Shown piece after piece: positions 50,367-59,286 of a DNA stretch of 64,000 nucleotides (position 1 is its first letter; each line of letters starts with the position of its first letter). Made by a program: the position numbers and the translations under genes. A model generated the notes under the pieces. The model did not search any database and was not told the origin of the DNA. It saw only the letters and a list, made by a program, of their open reading frames with translations. The stretch comes from Bacteroidales bacterium UBA5349 (GTDB taxonomy: Bacteria; Bacteroidota; Bacteroidia; Bacteroidales; Tenuifilaceae): the NCBI GenBank assembly GCA_002410065.1, contig DHQB01000002.1, positions 49,293 through 113,292 of the forward strand, in the 5' to 3' direction.

Positions 50367-52313
50367 ATGGTTTCAATAAATCAGTTAACAGTTTCATTTG
50401 GAGGTTTTGACCTTTTTAAAGAGATCAGTTTTTTGGTAAGTACCAAAGAGCGGGTTGGTCTTGTTGGTAAAAACGGTGCAGGAAAAACCACCTTACTAAG
50501 GCTCATTGTTGGCCAAATGGCTCCTACTAGCGGAAGTGTTAACATTCCCAAAGATATTAGTATTGGTTACCTGCCTCAACAAATGGATGTTGCCAACTCG
50601 CGAACAGTTATTAACGAAACAATGCTTGCTTTTGACGAAGCTATAACTCTTCATAAAGATATTGAGCGCATCACAAAGGAAATTGAAAATAGGACTGATT
50701 ATCAGAGTGATTCCTATGCAAAACTAATTAACGAACTAACGGAAAAAAGTGAGCGTTATGGTATTCTGGGTGGCGATACGCTTGAAGCAAAATGCGAGAT
50801 AACGCTTCTGGGATTAGGTTTTAAACGAACTGATTTTACTAGACCAACAACAGAATTTAGCGGTGGATGGCGTATGCGCATTGAACTGGCCAAAATTCTG
50901 CTTAGCGAACCGAATATCCTTTTGCTCGATGAGCCCACAAACCACTTAGACATTGAGTCTATCCAATGGTTAGAAGATTATTTAAAGGCTTTTAGTGGCT
51001 CTTTAATTCTTGTATCGCACGATAGGGCATTTTTGGATAATGTTACCGAACGCACCATCGAAATTTCGCTAGGGAAGGTTCACGATTATAGAGTATCGTA
51101 CACCAAATATGTTGAACTATGCCAAGAGCGAAGAGAACAGCGGTTGGCTGCCTACAAAAATCAGCAAAAACAAATAGAAGATACAAAGGACTTTATTGAG
51201 CGGTTTAGGTATAAAGCAACCAAGGCAAATCAGGCCCAATCGCGGCTAAAGCAACTCGATAAAATGGAGATAATTGAGGTTGAAGAAGAGGATAACTCTA
51301 CCCTCAATATCCGTTTTCCCGAAGCTCCTCGCTCTGGCGACCTTTCAGTAAAAGTAAGCGGTGTTGCAAAGCGCTATGGCAATAATACCGTTTTTAGCAA
51401 TGCCAACTTCGATATTGTTAGAGGCGAAAAAGTGGCTTTTGTTGGTAGAAATGGAGAAGGGAAAACAACCCTAAGCCGCATTATTATTGGCGACCTAGAT
51501 TATGAGGGGGAACTTAAAATTGGTCACAACGTGAGCATTGGTTATTTTGCCCAAAATCAGGATGAGCTAATGAATCCCAACCATACCGTTCTAGAAACCA
51601 TTGACAGGGTTGCGATTGGCGATATCAGAACAAAAATTCGGGATATACTTGGTGCTTTTCTGTTTAGGGGTGAGGATGTTGACAAAAAGATATCCGTTCT
51701 TTCTGGGGGTGAGCGAAATAGACTAGCCATGGTAAAGTTAATGCTTCAGCCCTACAACGTGCTTGTACTAGATGAGCCCACCAACCATCTGGATATGCGC
51801 TCGAAAGATATCCTTAAAAATGCATTATCTAATTTTAAGGGGACTGTTATTGTTGTTTCGCACAACAGGGACTTTTTAAGCGGATTGGTATCGAAAGTAT
51901 TTGAGTTCCGCGACGGTAGGGTTAAGGAGCATATAGGGGGCATATACGAGTTTTTAGAGAGAAGAAAACTAGAAAACCTTAAGGAACTTGAGGTAAAAAA
52001 GGCTGAGTCAAAAATTGAGAATAGTAGTAACGATATCTCCGAAGGCAAAAAGCAATGGCTTGATAAAAAGGAGCAGGATAAAATAAAAAGAAAGGTTGCT
52101 TCACAGATTGAAAAGGCGGAGATAGAGATAGAGCATATTGAAGCCCAAATTGCCGAAAAAGATGCCATCCTAAGCAATCCTGACGGAAGTAACATTTCTA
52201 TAAACGATGATTTTTTTAAAGAGTACGAAGGACTAAAAGTAAAGTTAAATAACACCATGCATAAGTGGGAACAACTCTCCTACGAAATGGAAGTATTAGA
52301 AAACGAGAAGTAG
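50367..52313 (+). CDS. ABC-F family ATPase
   Basis: 648 residues, two ABC domains and no TM region. Walker A: G-K-N-G-A-G-K-T-T-L (about 36-45) and G-R-N-G-E-G-K-T-T-L (about 361-370). ABC signatures: F-S-G-G-W-R-M-R and L-S-G-G-E-R-N-R. Walker B: L-L-L-D-E-P-T-N-H-L-D and V-L-D-E-P-T-N-H-L-D. The interdomain linker (about 240-320) is Lys/Arg/Gln-rich (P-site tRNA-interaction motif). The C-terminal coiled coil (about 540-648) is long, as in Uup/YdiF. Acts on the ribosome; whether it rescues stalled ribosomes or gives antibiotic resistance is not decided. Confidence 0.95.
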   Translation: MVSINQLTVSFGGFDLFKEISFLVSTKERVGLVGKNGAGKTTLLRLIVGQMAPTSGSVNIPKDISIGYLPQQMDVANSRTVINETMLAFDEAITLHKDIERITKEIENRTDYQSDSYAKLINELTEKSERYGILGGDTLEAKCEITLLGLGFKRTDFTRPTTEFSGGWRMRIELAKILLSEPNILLLDEPTNHLDIESIQWLEDYLKAFSGSLILVSHDRAFLDNVTERTIEISLGKVHDYRVSYTKYVELCQERREQRLAAYKNQQKQIEDTKDFIERFRYKATKANQAQSRLKQLDKMEIIEVEEEDNSTLNIRFPEAPRSGDLSVKVSGVAKRYGNNTVFSNANFDIVRGEKVAFVGRNGEGKTTLSRIIIGDLDYEGELKIGHNVSIGYFAQNQDELMNPNHTVLETIDRVAIGDIRTKIRDILGAFLFRGEDVDKKISVLSGGERNRLAMVKLMLQPYNVLVLDEPTNHLDMRSKDILKNALSNFKGTVIVVSHNRDFLSGLVSKVFEFRDGRVKEHIGGIYEFLERRKLENLKELEVKKAESKIENSSNDISEGKKQWLDKKEQDKIKRKVASQIEKAEIEIEHIEAQIAEKDAILSNPDGSNISINDDFFKEYEGLKVKLNNTMHKWEQLSYEMEVLENEK

Positions 52314-52359
52314 GGCTATTAAAGATTTAACTGAATCCGTTTTTTATCAATATATATTG

Positions 52360-52392
52360 TTTGCATAGCAACGTAAACAATCGTTAACTTTA
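52360..52392 (+). promoter_or_regulatory. Promoter of rlmB
   Basis: TTTG (52360-52363), a 21-base spacer and TAACTTTA (52385-52392), one base off the -7 consensus. ATG follows at 52429. Confidence 0.6.
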
Positions 52393-52428
52393 CAGCATAA
52401 TTCAACCGCTATATAACAAAACACACAA

Positions 52429-53172
52429 ATGAAGGATAACGCAACCGACACTATTTACGGCATAAGAGCCGTTATGGAAGCCATACATTCGGGCAAAGAG
52501 ATTGACAAGATAATAATGAAGAAGGGCTTAAGCGGTGAGCTAGTGCAAGAGTTGGGGGATTTACTCCGGATTAACGGGATTCTGCCACAGCTTGTACCCG
52601 CAGAAAAATTCCTGAAATATGGTAATAAAAACCATCAGGGTGTTATTGCAATGCTATCACCAATTGATTTTCAGCCTTTAGAAGAGGTAGTTGCCCGCAT
52701 ATGGGAAAAGGGAGAATCCCCATTTATCGTTGTAGTGGATAGCGTTACCGATGTTCGTAACTTTGGAGCCATTGTGCGTACAGCAGAGTGCGCAGGAGCA
52801 CATGCAGTTGTTTTTCCCATTAAGGGTTCGGCTCGTATTAGCTCCGATGCAGTAAAAACCTCGGCAGGAGCACTGCTTCATATGCCAATATGTAGAGTGG
52901 GTAGCCTAAAATCGGCTGTTTCATTCCTAAAGCTCTCGGGTATTCGGGTTATTGCCGCAACCGAGAAAGGGAAAAACAATTACACCAAATCAAACCTAAA
53001 GCCACCAATAGCAATAGTTATGGGATCGGAGGATAAGGGTATCTCTGATAGCATACTAGGCGTTACCGATGAACAGGTATCAATCCCCATACTCGGGAAG
53101 GTTGATTCGCTAAATGTTTCAGTTGCTGCTGGGCTAATGATGTATGAGGTAATTCGCCAAAAAGATTTATAG
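52429..53172 (+). CDS. rlmB: 23S rRNA (guanosine-2251-2'-O)-methyltransferase, SPOUT family
   Basis: 247 residues. N-terminal RNA-binding domain (D-T-I-Y-G-I-R-A-V-M-E-A-I, about 8-20). SPOUT trefoil-knot domain: D-S-V-T-D-V-R-N-F-G-A-I-V-R-T-A-E (motif 1), I-V-M-G-S-E-D-K-G-I (motif 2), and V-D-S-L-N-V-S-V-A-A-G (motif 3). Modifies the peptidyl-transferase region of 23S rRNA; TrmH-like alternatives are less likely given the N-terminal domain. The stop codon overlaps the patatin gene on the other strand by 6 bases. Confidence 0.93.
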   Translation: MKDNATDTIYGIRAVMEAIHSGKEIDKIIMKKGLSGELVQELGDLLRINGILPQLVPAEKFLKYGNKNHQGVIAMLSPIDFQPLEEVVARIWEKGESPFIVVVDSVTDVRNFGAIVRTAECAGAHAVVFPIKGSARISSDAVKTSAGALLHMPICRVGSLKSAVSFLKLSGIRVIAATEKGKNNYTKSNLKPPIAIVMGSEDKGISDSILGVTDEQVSIPILGKVDSLNVSVAAGLMMYEVIRQKDL

Positions 53173-54063
53173 TTTTGCCTTATCTAAGGCTTCAGCACAA
53201 GCTTTTTGCCCATAGGCAATCAGCTCTTTAGCCCTATAAAACTCATAAACTCCACAGGCATCCTTTGAGGTTTGCACCAGAAAATTGGGTGGAGTTTCCT
53301 CAAGAGCTTTTTGGGTCATATTACTCATCATCACCTGAAGCACTCTGTATAGCAAATCGAAATACCCCAACTTATGACTTTCCTTAAGTTTTTTCTTCTC
53401 GTCACCCTCAAAAAACTCATACCACTTCTCCTTTAGCTGATCAAATAGCGATTTTTCCTCATCGGTTTCACCAACATGAACTACTTCGTGTGTTGGTTTT
53501 TTATAGGGTATTAAGGCATTTGTATCAACAGCACCTATCAAATCGCACCCTTTGGTTATAAGATGACTGATGGGCAAGGGATTTAAAACTCCCCCATCCA
53601 CCAATAATCCATTCGCTATTTCAATGGGAGTAAATACATTAGGAATTGAAATGGATGCACGAATGGCCTTAACTAAACTTCCTTTTTTAAAAACAATCTC
53701 CTTATTATTGATAATATCGGTGGCTAGGATTACCATTGGTTTTGGCAAATCCTCAATATTAATATCAGGGATAAAACCCCTCTTCTGCATCTCGTCAAAA
53801 ATACGCTCGCCCTTAATAAATCCTTTTGATGCAAGAGTAAAATCGACAAGGCGAAGAACTTCCATTCGGGTTAGCGTTGTTATCCAATCCTTAAAATCGT
53901 TTAGGGTGCCTGCGGCATACATAGACCCCACCAATGCCCCCATGGAACTTCCCGATAGTGAAACAATATCGAAACCTCTTTGCTCAAGTTCATCAATAAC
54001 ACCAATATGAACCAAACCTCTTGCTCCTCCACTCGATAGGGCTAGTGCTAATTTCTTACTCAT
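53167..54063 (-). CDS. Patatin-like phospholipase
   Basis: 298 residues. G-G-A-R-G oxyanion loop (about 11-16), nucleophile motif G-S-S-M-G (about 38-42) and D-G-G (about 158-160), the Ser-Asp dyad. No signal peptide, so cytoplasmic or delivered by another route. Last gene of the operon channel-barrel protein-patatin. Confidence 0.92.
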   Translation of the reverse strand: MSKKLALALSSGGARGLVHIGVIDELEQRGFDIVSLSGSSMGALVGSMYAAGTLNDFKDWITTLTRMEVLRLVDFTLASKGFIKGERIFDEMQKRGFIPDINIEDLPKPMVILATDIINNKEIVFKKGSLVKAIRASISIPNVFTPIEIANGLLVDGGVLNPLPISHLITKGCDLIGAVDTNALIPYKKPTHEVVHVGETDEEKSLFDQLKEKWYEFFEGDEKKKLKESHKLGYFDLLYRVLQVMMSNMTQKALEETPPNFLVQTSKDACGVYEFYRAKELIAYGQKACAEALDKAKL

Positions 54064-54116
54064 AGCGTTAAGAATTTTATTATTAACTTACAGAGAGAAT
54101 AGAATGCAGCCCATTG

Positions 54117-54926
54117 CTAGTTCTTGTTTTTTAAGCGTTGAATTGCAATACGCCAAAAGAAATAAAACTCGCCATACGATTCTACTTCGCTTGGAAAGCT
54201 AGTACTAACCATTGTTGCACCTTGTGTATAAACCGGAACAGATACCCCCAGTTGAAAATTACCCCTAAACGTGGAAATTAGGTATGAGAAGCTTAAAGCT
54301 GGCTCAAGAACTATTGTTGCAAAACTGTTAGAATTGCTGGTTATATTTGCCTGCGAACGCGTAAAATACTTTAGCGTTCCATATCGATTAACAGCAATGC
54401 GAGTTGCGGCACCTAAATGGATTTTACTAAACACTTTTGTTCCGTTTACCTGCACAAAAGCGGTTTGGTATAGAGCATCGGTAAACATGTCCGCAACCTC
54501 CAACGCATCGGGAACATACCTCCAATAGCTATCTATTTTCGACAATCCAATGCCCCCGCTATACTCAAAAGCATTAAAAAAATTATACTTGCTGTATTTG
54601 AATCCCCCCAGCCCTATAGTTGCTGCATAATCATTCTTAAAAATTTTATACCTCGCACCAACATCCTCTTTACGTGAAGACGAGAAAGGGTTTATATTGC
54701 CTGTAGCAAAGATAAAGATATCACGAGGCAATGAGTATGATAAGTTAATATCAATTCCTCCGTCGTAACCAATGGAGGTAAACATCTGCTTTGCTTGTGT
54801 ATGAACGGGTATTGGCAAAGCCTTTAGCATATAGTAATCCTTTGGCTGCGATGAAACCGTTTTAGCGCAAAGGGCTATAAATAGAATAATTAAGGATATA
54901 AAAACTGAGCTGTGGTTTTTTTTCAT
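54117..54926 (-). CDS. Exported beta-rich protein, probable outer membrane barrel
   Basis: 269 residues; signal peptide about 1-27 (ending TVSSQP). Repeated amphipathic strands and aromatic ends (D-I-N-L-S-Y-S-L, D-I-F-I-F-A-T-G-N, G-F-K-Y-S-K-Y-N-F-F, Y-G-E-F-Y-F-F-W-R-I-A-I). No named family; an eight- to ten-strand barrel is likely. Between the mechanosensitive channel (23 bases) and the patatin (53 bases). Confidence 0.68.
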   Translation of the reverse strand: MKKNHSSVFISLIILFIALCAKTVSSQPKDYYMLKALPIPVHTQAKQMFTSIGYDGGIDINLSYSLPRDIFIFATGNINPFSSSRKEDVGARYKIFKNDYAATIGLGGFKYSKYNFFNAFEYSGGIGLSKIDSYWRYVPDALEVADMFTDALYQTAFVQVNGTKVFSKIHLGAATRIAVNRYGTLKYFTRSQANITSNSNSFATIVLEPALSFSYLISTFRGNFQLGVSVPVYTQGATMVSTSFPSEVESYGEFYFFWRIAIQRLKNKN

Positions 54927-54949
54927 GCTAGGTTATATCATGTTAATGC

Positions 54950-56233
54950 CTAAGTATTTGGGATAAGTTTTTGAAAATCGACACCCGATGGATTTTGGAA
55001 TATTCTTAGTTCAAACTGTGTAACACTGGCAAGCACATGATCAAAAAGATCGGCTTGCACTCCCTCATAAATCACCCACGCTTTTTCTGCGGAAAAACAG
55101 TATATCTCAACGGGAATTCCTCTTTCAGTGGGTTGGAGTTGTCTAACCATCTGGGTTGCTTCGGAGCTGATACTAGGATTCTCCTTTAGATAGGACTCTA
55201 AATATTTTCTAAAAATTCCAAGATTAGTCAATCGCCTTCCGTTAATTGGCATGCTAGTATCAAACCCCATCTTCTTGTTAAACTCCTCAATTTCCTTGGA
55301 GCGTTGTTCAATGTAATCTTTAATCAGATGAACCCGCTTTAACTTCTCCAACAGCTCAGGGGAACAAAACTTCACACTGCTCATATCAATATGTATCGAA
55401 CGTTTTATCCTTCGTCCATTCGACTCCTCCATTCCTTTCCAGTTGGTTATACTCTCCGATACCAAGGCATAGGTTGGGAAAGTGCTTATTGTCCTATCCC
55501 AGTTTTGAACCTTAACAGTATTCAGCGTTATTTCAAGCACAACTCCATCGGCACCACGACTGGGCATCTCAATCCAATCGCCTGGCTTAACCATATTGTT
55601 TGCCGATACCTGAACAGATGCAACCAACCCCAGAATTGTATCCTTAAAAACCAGCATCAGAATAGCGGCCGACGCGCCCATTCCAACAAGTAGGTTCATC
55701 GGGTTTTTGTTGATTAAAATTGAGACAATAACAATTCCTCCTAATACATAGACTACAATTTTTACTAATTGTATATATCCCTTAATTGGTCGCATTTTAG
55801 ATGCCTCAGTTGTTAAATAGATGTCATGCAACGCATCAAGAAGCGAGCTTAATACTAAAACCCATGCTGCAGCAATATATGCATAGGTAAACTTTTCGAT
55901 AAGATGAGAAAGGGAGGGATTATAATCGTATAATGCAATTCCTATAGTAAACTGAATAACCAGTGCAGGTGCCAAGTGCGATAGTTTATGGAAGACCTTT
56001 CGATGTACCAAAAAATCATCCCAGGTACTTTTTGTACGCTTGGTGATAGCGGTTAATGCTACTACTATTATCTTTTTAGCAATAAAGTTAGCCAGAATGG
56101 CGATTAGGATAATGGCTATAACCGATGTTGTTACCTTAACAAACTGAGCAAGATCAACACTTAACCCTAGGCCTTGTAGCCAAAGTTCAAAATTCTCTAA
56201 AAACTGATATGTTACCACAACCTTCTCTTCCAT
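54950..56233 (-). CDS. Mechanosensitive ion channel, MscM/YbdG-like
   Basis: 427 residues. Five or so hydrophobic segments in the N-terminal half; the pore-lining helix and beta domain read A-S-A-A-I-L-M-L-V-F-K-D-T-I-L-G-L-V-A-S-V, then M-V-K-P-G-D-W-I-E-M-P-S-R-G-A-D-G-V-V-L-E-I-T-L-N-T-V-K-V. The C-terminal domain of about 150 residues resembles YbdG. Opens under membrane tension after osmotic downshock. First gene of its operon, with a consensus promoter. Confidence 0.92.
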   Translation of the reverse strand: MEEKVVVTYQFLENFELWLQGLGLSVDLAQFVKVTTSVIAIILIAILANFIAKKIIVVALTAITKRTKSTWDDFLVHRKVFHKLSHLAPALVIQFTIGIALYDYNPSLSHLIEKFTYAYIAAAWVLVLSSLLDALHDIYLTTEASKMRPIKGYIQLVKIVVYVLGGIVIVSILINKNPMNLLVGMGASAAILMLVFKDTILGLVASVQVSANNMVKPGDWIEMPSRGADGVVLEITLNTVKVQNWDRTISTFPTYALVSESITNWKGMEESNGRRIKRSIHIDMSSVKFCSPELLEKLKRVHLIKDYIEQRSKEIEEFNKKMGFDTSMPINGRRLTNLGIFRKYLESYLKENPSISSEATQMVRQLQPTERGIPVEIYCFSAEKAWVIYEGVQADLFDHVLASVTQFELRIFQNPSGVDFQKLIPNT

Positions 56234-56260
56234 ATTCTTAAAATTTTGATAATTGACTCA

Positions 56261-56291
56261 CAAATTTAGTAAAAGTTAATCATGAGACAAA
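56261..56291 (-). promoter_or_regulatory. Promoter of the channel/barrel/patatin operon
   Basis: Minus strand: TTTG (56291-56288), a 19-base spacer, TAAATTTG (56268-56261). Both elements match the Bacteroidota consensus exactly, 27 bases before the ATG. Confidence 0.85.
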
Positions 56292-56359
56292 TGCTAGCAA
56301 TACATTGAATTTGGTTCTGTGAACCCAATGTACCTTACATCAATACAAAATAAATTGGC

Positions 56360-56367
56360 TACATTTG
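56360..56367 (+). promoter_or_regulatory. -7 box of rpe
   Basis: TACATTTG, an exact -7 match, 17 bases before the ATG at 56385. Start of transcription near 56374 excludes most of the upstream TTG start at 56379. The -33 element is weak. Confidence 0.6.
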
Positions 56368-56384
56368 CATAAAACAAATTGCTT

Positions 56385-57035
56385 ATGATTCGATATGTTG
56401 CCCCTTCGCTCCTTTCGGCAGATTTTAATAATCTTGGCCGAGATATTGAAATGGTTAACCAGAGTGAGGCCGATTGGTTTCACCTTGACATAATGGATGG
56501 AGTGTTTGTTCCTAATATGTCCTACGGATTCCCTGTAGTTGAGCATGTTGCCAAACTGGCCAAAAAGCCACTTGATGTCCATCTGATGATAATAGATCCC
56601 GACCGTTACCTCGAACGATTTAGGGATGCTGGGGCAAATATCCTAACTGTTCACTGGGAGGCCTGCCAACATCTGCACAGAACAGTTGCTGAGATAAAGA
56701 GGTTGGGCATGAAAGTTGGAGTTTCGTTAAATCCTCACACTCCTGTAGAGCTCCTTAGCGATATTCTACCCGAACTTGATTTGGTTCTGATTATGAGCGT
56801 AAACCCTGGGTTTGGAGGGCAAAGTTTTATTGAGAATAGCATCTCCAAAATTACACGCCTTAAGGAAATGATTAAAAAAGCTGGATGCAGCACTTTAATT
56901 GAAGTTGATGGCGGGGTTGGCCCCAACAATGCTGCCAAGCTCTACCAGGCAGGAGCCAACGTGCTTGTGGCTGGCAATGCAGTATTCAAAGCAGAGAACC
57001 CAAGTGAAGCAATTAAGGCTATCAAAAAGAAGTAA
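56385..57035 (+). CDS. rpe: Ribulose-phosphate 3-epimerase
   Basis: 216 residues from ATG 56385 (MIRYVAPSLLSADF). TIM barrel with V-A-P-S-L-L-S-A-D-F, W-F-H-L-D-I-M-D-G-V-F-V-P-N (metal ligands), D-V-H-L-M-I, M-S-V-N-P-G-F-G-G-Q and E-V-D-G-G-V. Interconverts ribulose-5-phosphate and xylulose-5-phosphate in the pentose phosphate pathway. A TTG two codons upstream is possible but unlikely. The next gene begins 4 bases after its stop. Confidence 0.96.
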   Translation: MIRYVAPSLLSADFNNLGRDIEMVNQSEADWFHLDIMDGVFVPNMSYGFPVVEHVAKLAKKPLDVHLMIIDPDRYLERFRDAGANILTVHWEACQHLHRTVAEIKRLGMKVGVSLNPHTPVELLSDILPELDLVLIMSVNPGFGGQSFIENSISKITRLKEMIKKAGCSTLIEVDGGVGPNNAAKLYQAGANVLVAGNAVFKAENPSEAIKAIKKK

Positions 57036-57039
57036 CACA

Positions 57040-57798
57040 ATGAATAGATATACAAAAGCTATAGTAAGAAAGCCTGGAAAAAACTTCGCAAATGGAATTT
57101 CTATCTCAAATCTAGGAAAACCATCATTTGAATTGGCTCTTGAACAACACGCTGCATATTGTGAGGCGCTAGGAAAAAGCGGTGTAGATGTTATTGTACT
57201 TGAGGCAGATGAGCATTACCCCGATGGTTGCTTTGTTGAGGATACAGCCATAGTTACAAAAGAGGTAGCCATTATTACACGACCAAGCGATCCAGCAAGG
57301 CTTGGTGAGGAAGAAAGCATACTTCAAACTATTTCGAAATTTAAAAAAGTTGAGAGAATAATAGCTCCTGGAAACCTTGAGGGCGGCGATATTATGCGAG
57401 TTGAAAATACTTTCTACATCGGAATTACTAAACGAACGAATATTGAGGGTGCAAATCAACTTGCCCAATTCCTATCAAAATATGGATACACCGCAACACA
57501 CGTTCCAATAAAGGATATACTTCACCTTAAAACTGGGATTGCCTACCTGAGCGAGGGCAATTTTATTGCTGTTGATACAGTTGCAGGAATTGCACAAGGC
57601 AAAAATGTAATAAAGATTGAAGCAGGTGAAGAATACTCAGCCAACTGCCTTAAAGTGAATGACAACTTGCTAATTCCTAAAGGGTTCCCAAATTCAAAGA
57701 GCCAAATAGTTAAGTTAGGATACAATATTATTGAGGTAGAAATGTCTGAGTTCAGAAAAATGGACGGAGGGCTAACCTGTCTTTCATTACTTTTTTAG
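57040..57798 (+). CDS. Dimethylarginine dimethylaminohydrolase-like amidinotransferase-fold enzyme
   Basis: 252 residues from ATG 57040 (MNRYTKAIVRKPG); the open frame to 56899 runs antiparallel in phase with rpe and is not coding. DDAH/arginine deiminase fold: Y-P-D-G-C-F-V-E-D-T-A-I-V (acidic/Glu catalytic site), N-L-E-G-G-D-I-M, D-I-L-H-L-K (His) and a C-terminal G-G-L-T-C-L-S nucleophile Cys. Would convert Nomega-methylated arginine, or arginine/citrulline-type substrates, to citrulline. Coupled to rpe. Confidence 0.87.
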   Translation: MNRYTKAIVRKPGKNFANGISISNLGKPSFELALEQHAAYCEALGKSGVDVIVLEADEHYPDGCFVEDTAIVTKEVAIITRPSDPARLGEEESILQTISKFKKVERIIAPGNLEGGDIMRVENTFYIGITKRTNIEGANQLAQFLSKYGYTATHVPIKDILHLKTGIAYLSEGNFIAVDTVAGIAQGKNVIKIEAGEEYSANCLKVNDNLLIPKGFPNSKSQIVKLGYNIIEVEMSEFRKMDGGLTCLSLLF

Positions 57799-57944
57799 GT
57801 TTATTCTCAACGCCAAAACACTTATCTCAGATGAGTATATCTCATTTCCCTCGGCCCATTAAACTACGATAGAAGTTCTGGGGAATTGAATTTGATGCCT
57901 TTTTGCTGTTAAGTAACTTAAATAAACAATGCTAATTTTATTTT

Positions 57945-59027
57945 ATGAAGTCAATCCTAACGGCAATCATTATTCTTTTTTTGGGTTTGTTCTTCCCCAA
58001 AACTAACTGTGCTCAGGATGAGCGTTTCTGTCGGATAGGTGACAATCCGGGAGTTTTCTATGGATCTAAACAGTTATGGAACCCCGAGTATTTTCAGGGC
58101 TTTAAAAAAACGAAGAACTATTTTGAGGGTTGGTACTTCAAAGTGGTATCAGCCAGTGGCAACCATCGGTACGCTTTTATTCCTGGCATTTCCTTAGGGG
58201 CTGATCCGCATTCCTTTGTACAAGTAATAGATGGAAAAACAGGAGAAACACAATACCATCGATTCGCCATTGAGGAGTTTTACTACTCTAGCAAACGCTT
58301 TGCAGTTTGGGTGGGTCCAAACTTTTTTAGTGCCGATAGTTTTTATGTAGAACTAGGCAAGGGCGATAACCCTATCATAGGCAAAGCAATAATATCCAAT
58401 AGAATTGAATATCCAGTGAAACTCTTTTCACTAGGAATTATGGGATGGTATAGGTTTGTTCCCTTCATGGAATGCTTTCATGGAGTTGTGAGTCTCAACC
58501 ACGATTTAGAGGGAAAGTTTTTTATTGATAATGAAGTGATATCTTTTGATGGTGGCAAAGGATACATCGAAAAGGACTGGGGAAAAAGCATGCCCTCGGC
58601 ATGGATTTGGACACAGAGCAACACTTTTAATGATGAATCCAACACCTCATTCATGCTTTCGGTGGCCAATATTCCATGGCTTGGAAAATCATTTACAGGA
58701 TTTCTGGGATTTTTATACGCTAATGGGAATATATACAAATTTGGAACCTATACTGGAGCAAAAGTTATAAAACTTAACTGGAATGACGACAACATTGAGA
58801 TTACAATTGAAGCGAAAGATTTTACAATTGAATTCATAGGGCTAAAGGGCAAGCGAGGTGAGCTACTCGCTCCCGTTTCAGGAGATATGTCGCGTACAAT
58901 TCACGAAAGTATTGATGCGGTAATTAGGGTAATTCTTAAAGATAAGAACGGAAAAACCCTATACGATGGCTCAGCAATAAATGCTGGTTTAGAGCTAGTT
59001 GGAGACCCTGAGAAATTAAAACCTTGA
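57945..59027 (+). CDS. Secreted tocopherol-cyclase-like protein
   Basis: 360 residues; signal peptide about 1-22 (ending TNCAQD). The tocopherol cyclase family pattern is visible: F-E-G-W-Y-F-K-V (about 61-68), F-I-P-G-I-S-L-G, H-S-F-V-Q-V-I-D, F-D-G-G-K-G-Y-I-E-K-D-W-G-K-S-M-P-S-A-W-I-W. Plant and cyanobacterial VTE1 makes the chromanol ring of tocopherol; distant bacterial homologues of this size are common and their substrate is unknown. A role on a prenyl lipid or quinol is only a possibility. Stands alone. Confidence 0.84.
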   Translation: MKSILTAIIILFLGLFFPKTNCAQDERFCRIGDNPGVFYGSKQLWNPEYFQGFKKTKNYFEGWYFKVVSASGNHRYAFIPGISLGADPHSFVQVIDGKTGETQYHRFAIEEFYYSSKRFAVWVGPNFFSADSFYVELGKGDNPIIGKAIISNRIEYPVKLFSLGIMGWYRFVPFMECFHGVVSLNHDLEGKFFIDNEVISFDGGKGYIEKDWGKSMPSAWIWTQSNTFNDESNTSFMLSVANIPWLGKSFTGFLGFLYANGNIYKFGTYTGAKVIKLNWNDDNIEITIEAKDFTIEFIGLKGKRGELLAPVSGDMSRTIHESIDAVIRVILKDKNGKTLYDGSAINAGLELVGDPEKLKP

Positions 59028-59286
59028 GCAACCCTATTTAATGTGATTGTAGTAATAATTTATGAACATTAAGAAGTGAAGAAGTTTGAGGTTCAAGCAT
59101 TCTGCGAGAAAAGCATTATCTTAAAAGTGGTTAATTAATCCATCAAAAAGGTTAAACAATCATTGGTTCGTAAACTCTTTAAAAGAATCATAAAGAATCC
59201 TTCATATTTCAGCACCAGCAAATTATACAATCTGTGGTAAAATGAAAAAAAGAATCTAATTTTAGACAATCATTGAGCGCAAAAAA

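Noticed and set aside
51752..52258. 168-codon ORF antisense to the ABC-F gene
   Set aside because: Mirror of the Lys/Glu-rich coiled coil; Ser/Phe-rich nonsense protein without start context.
56899..57039. N-terminal extension of the DDAH-like gene
   Set aside because: This part is rpe coding sequence in another frame; the family fold begins at MNRYTKAIV.
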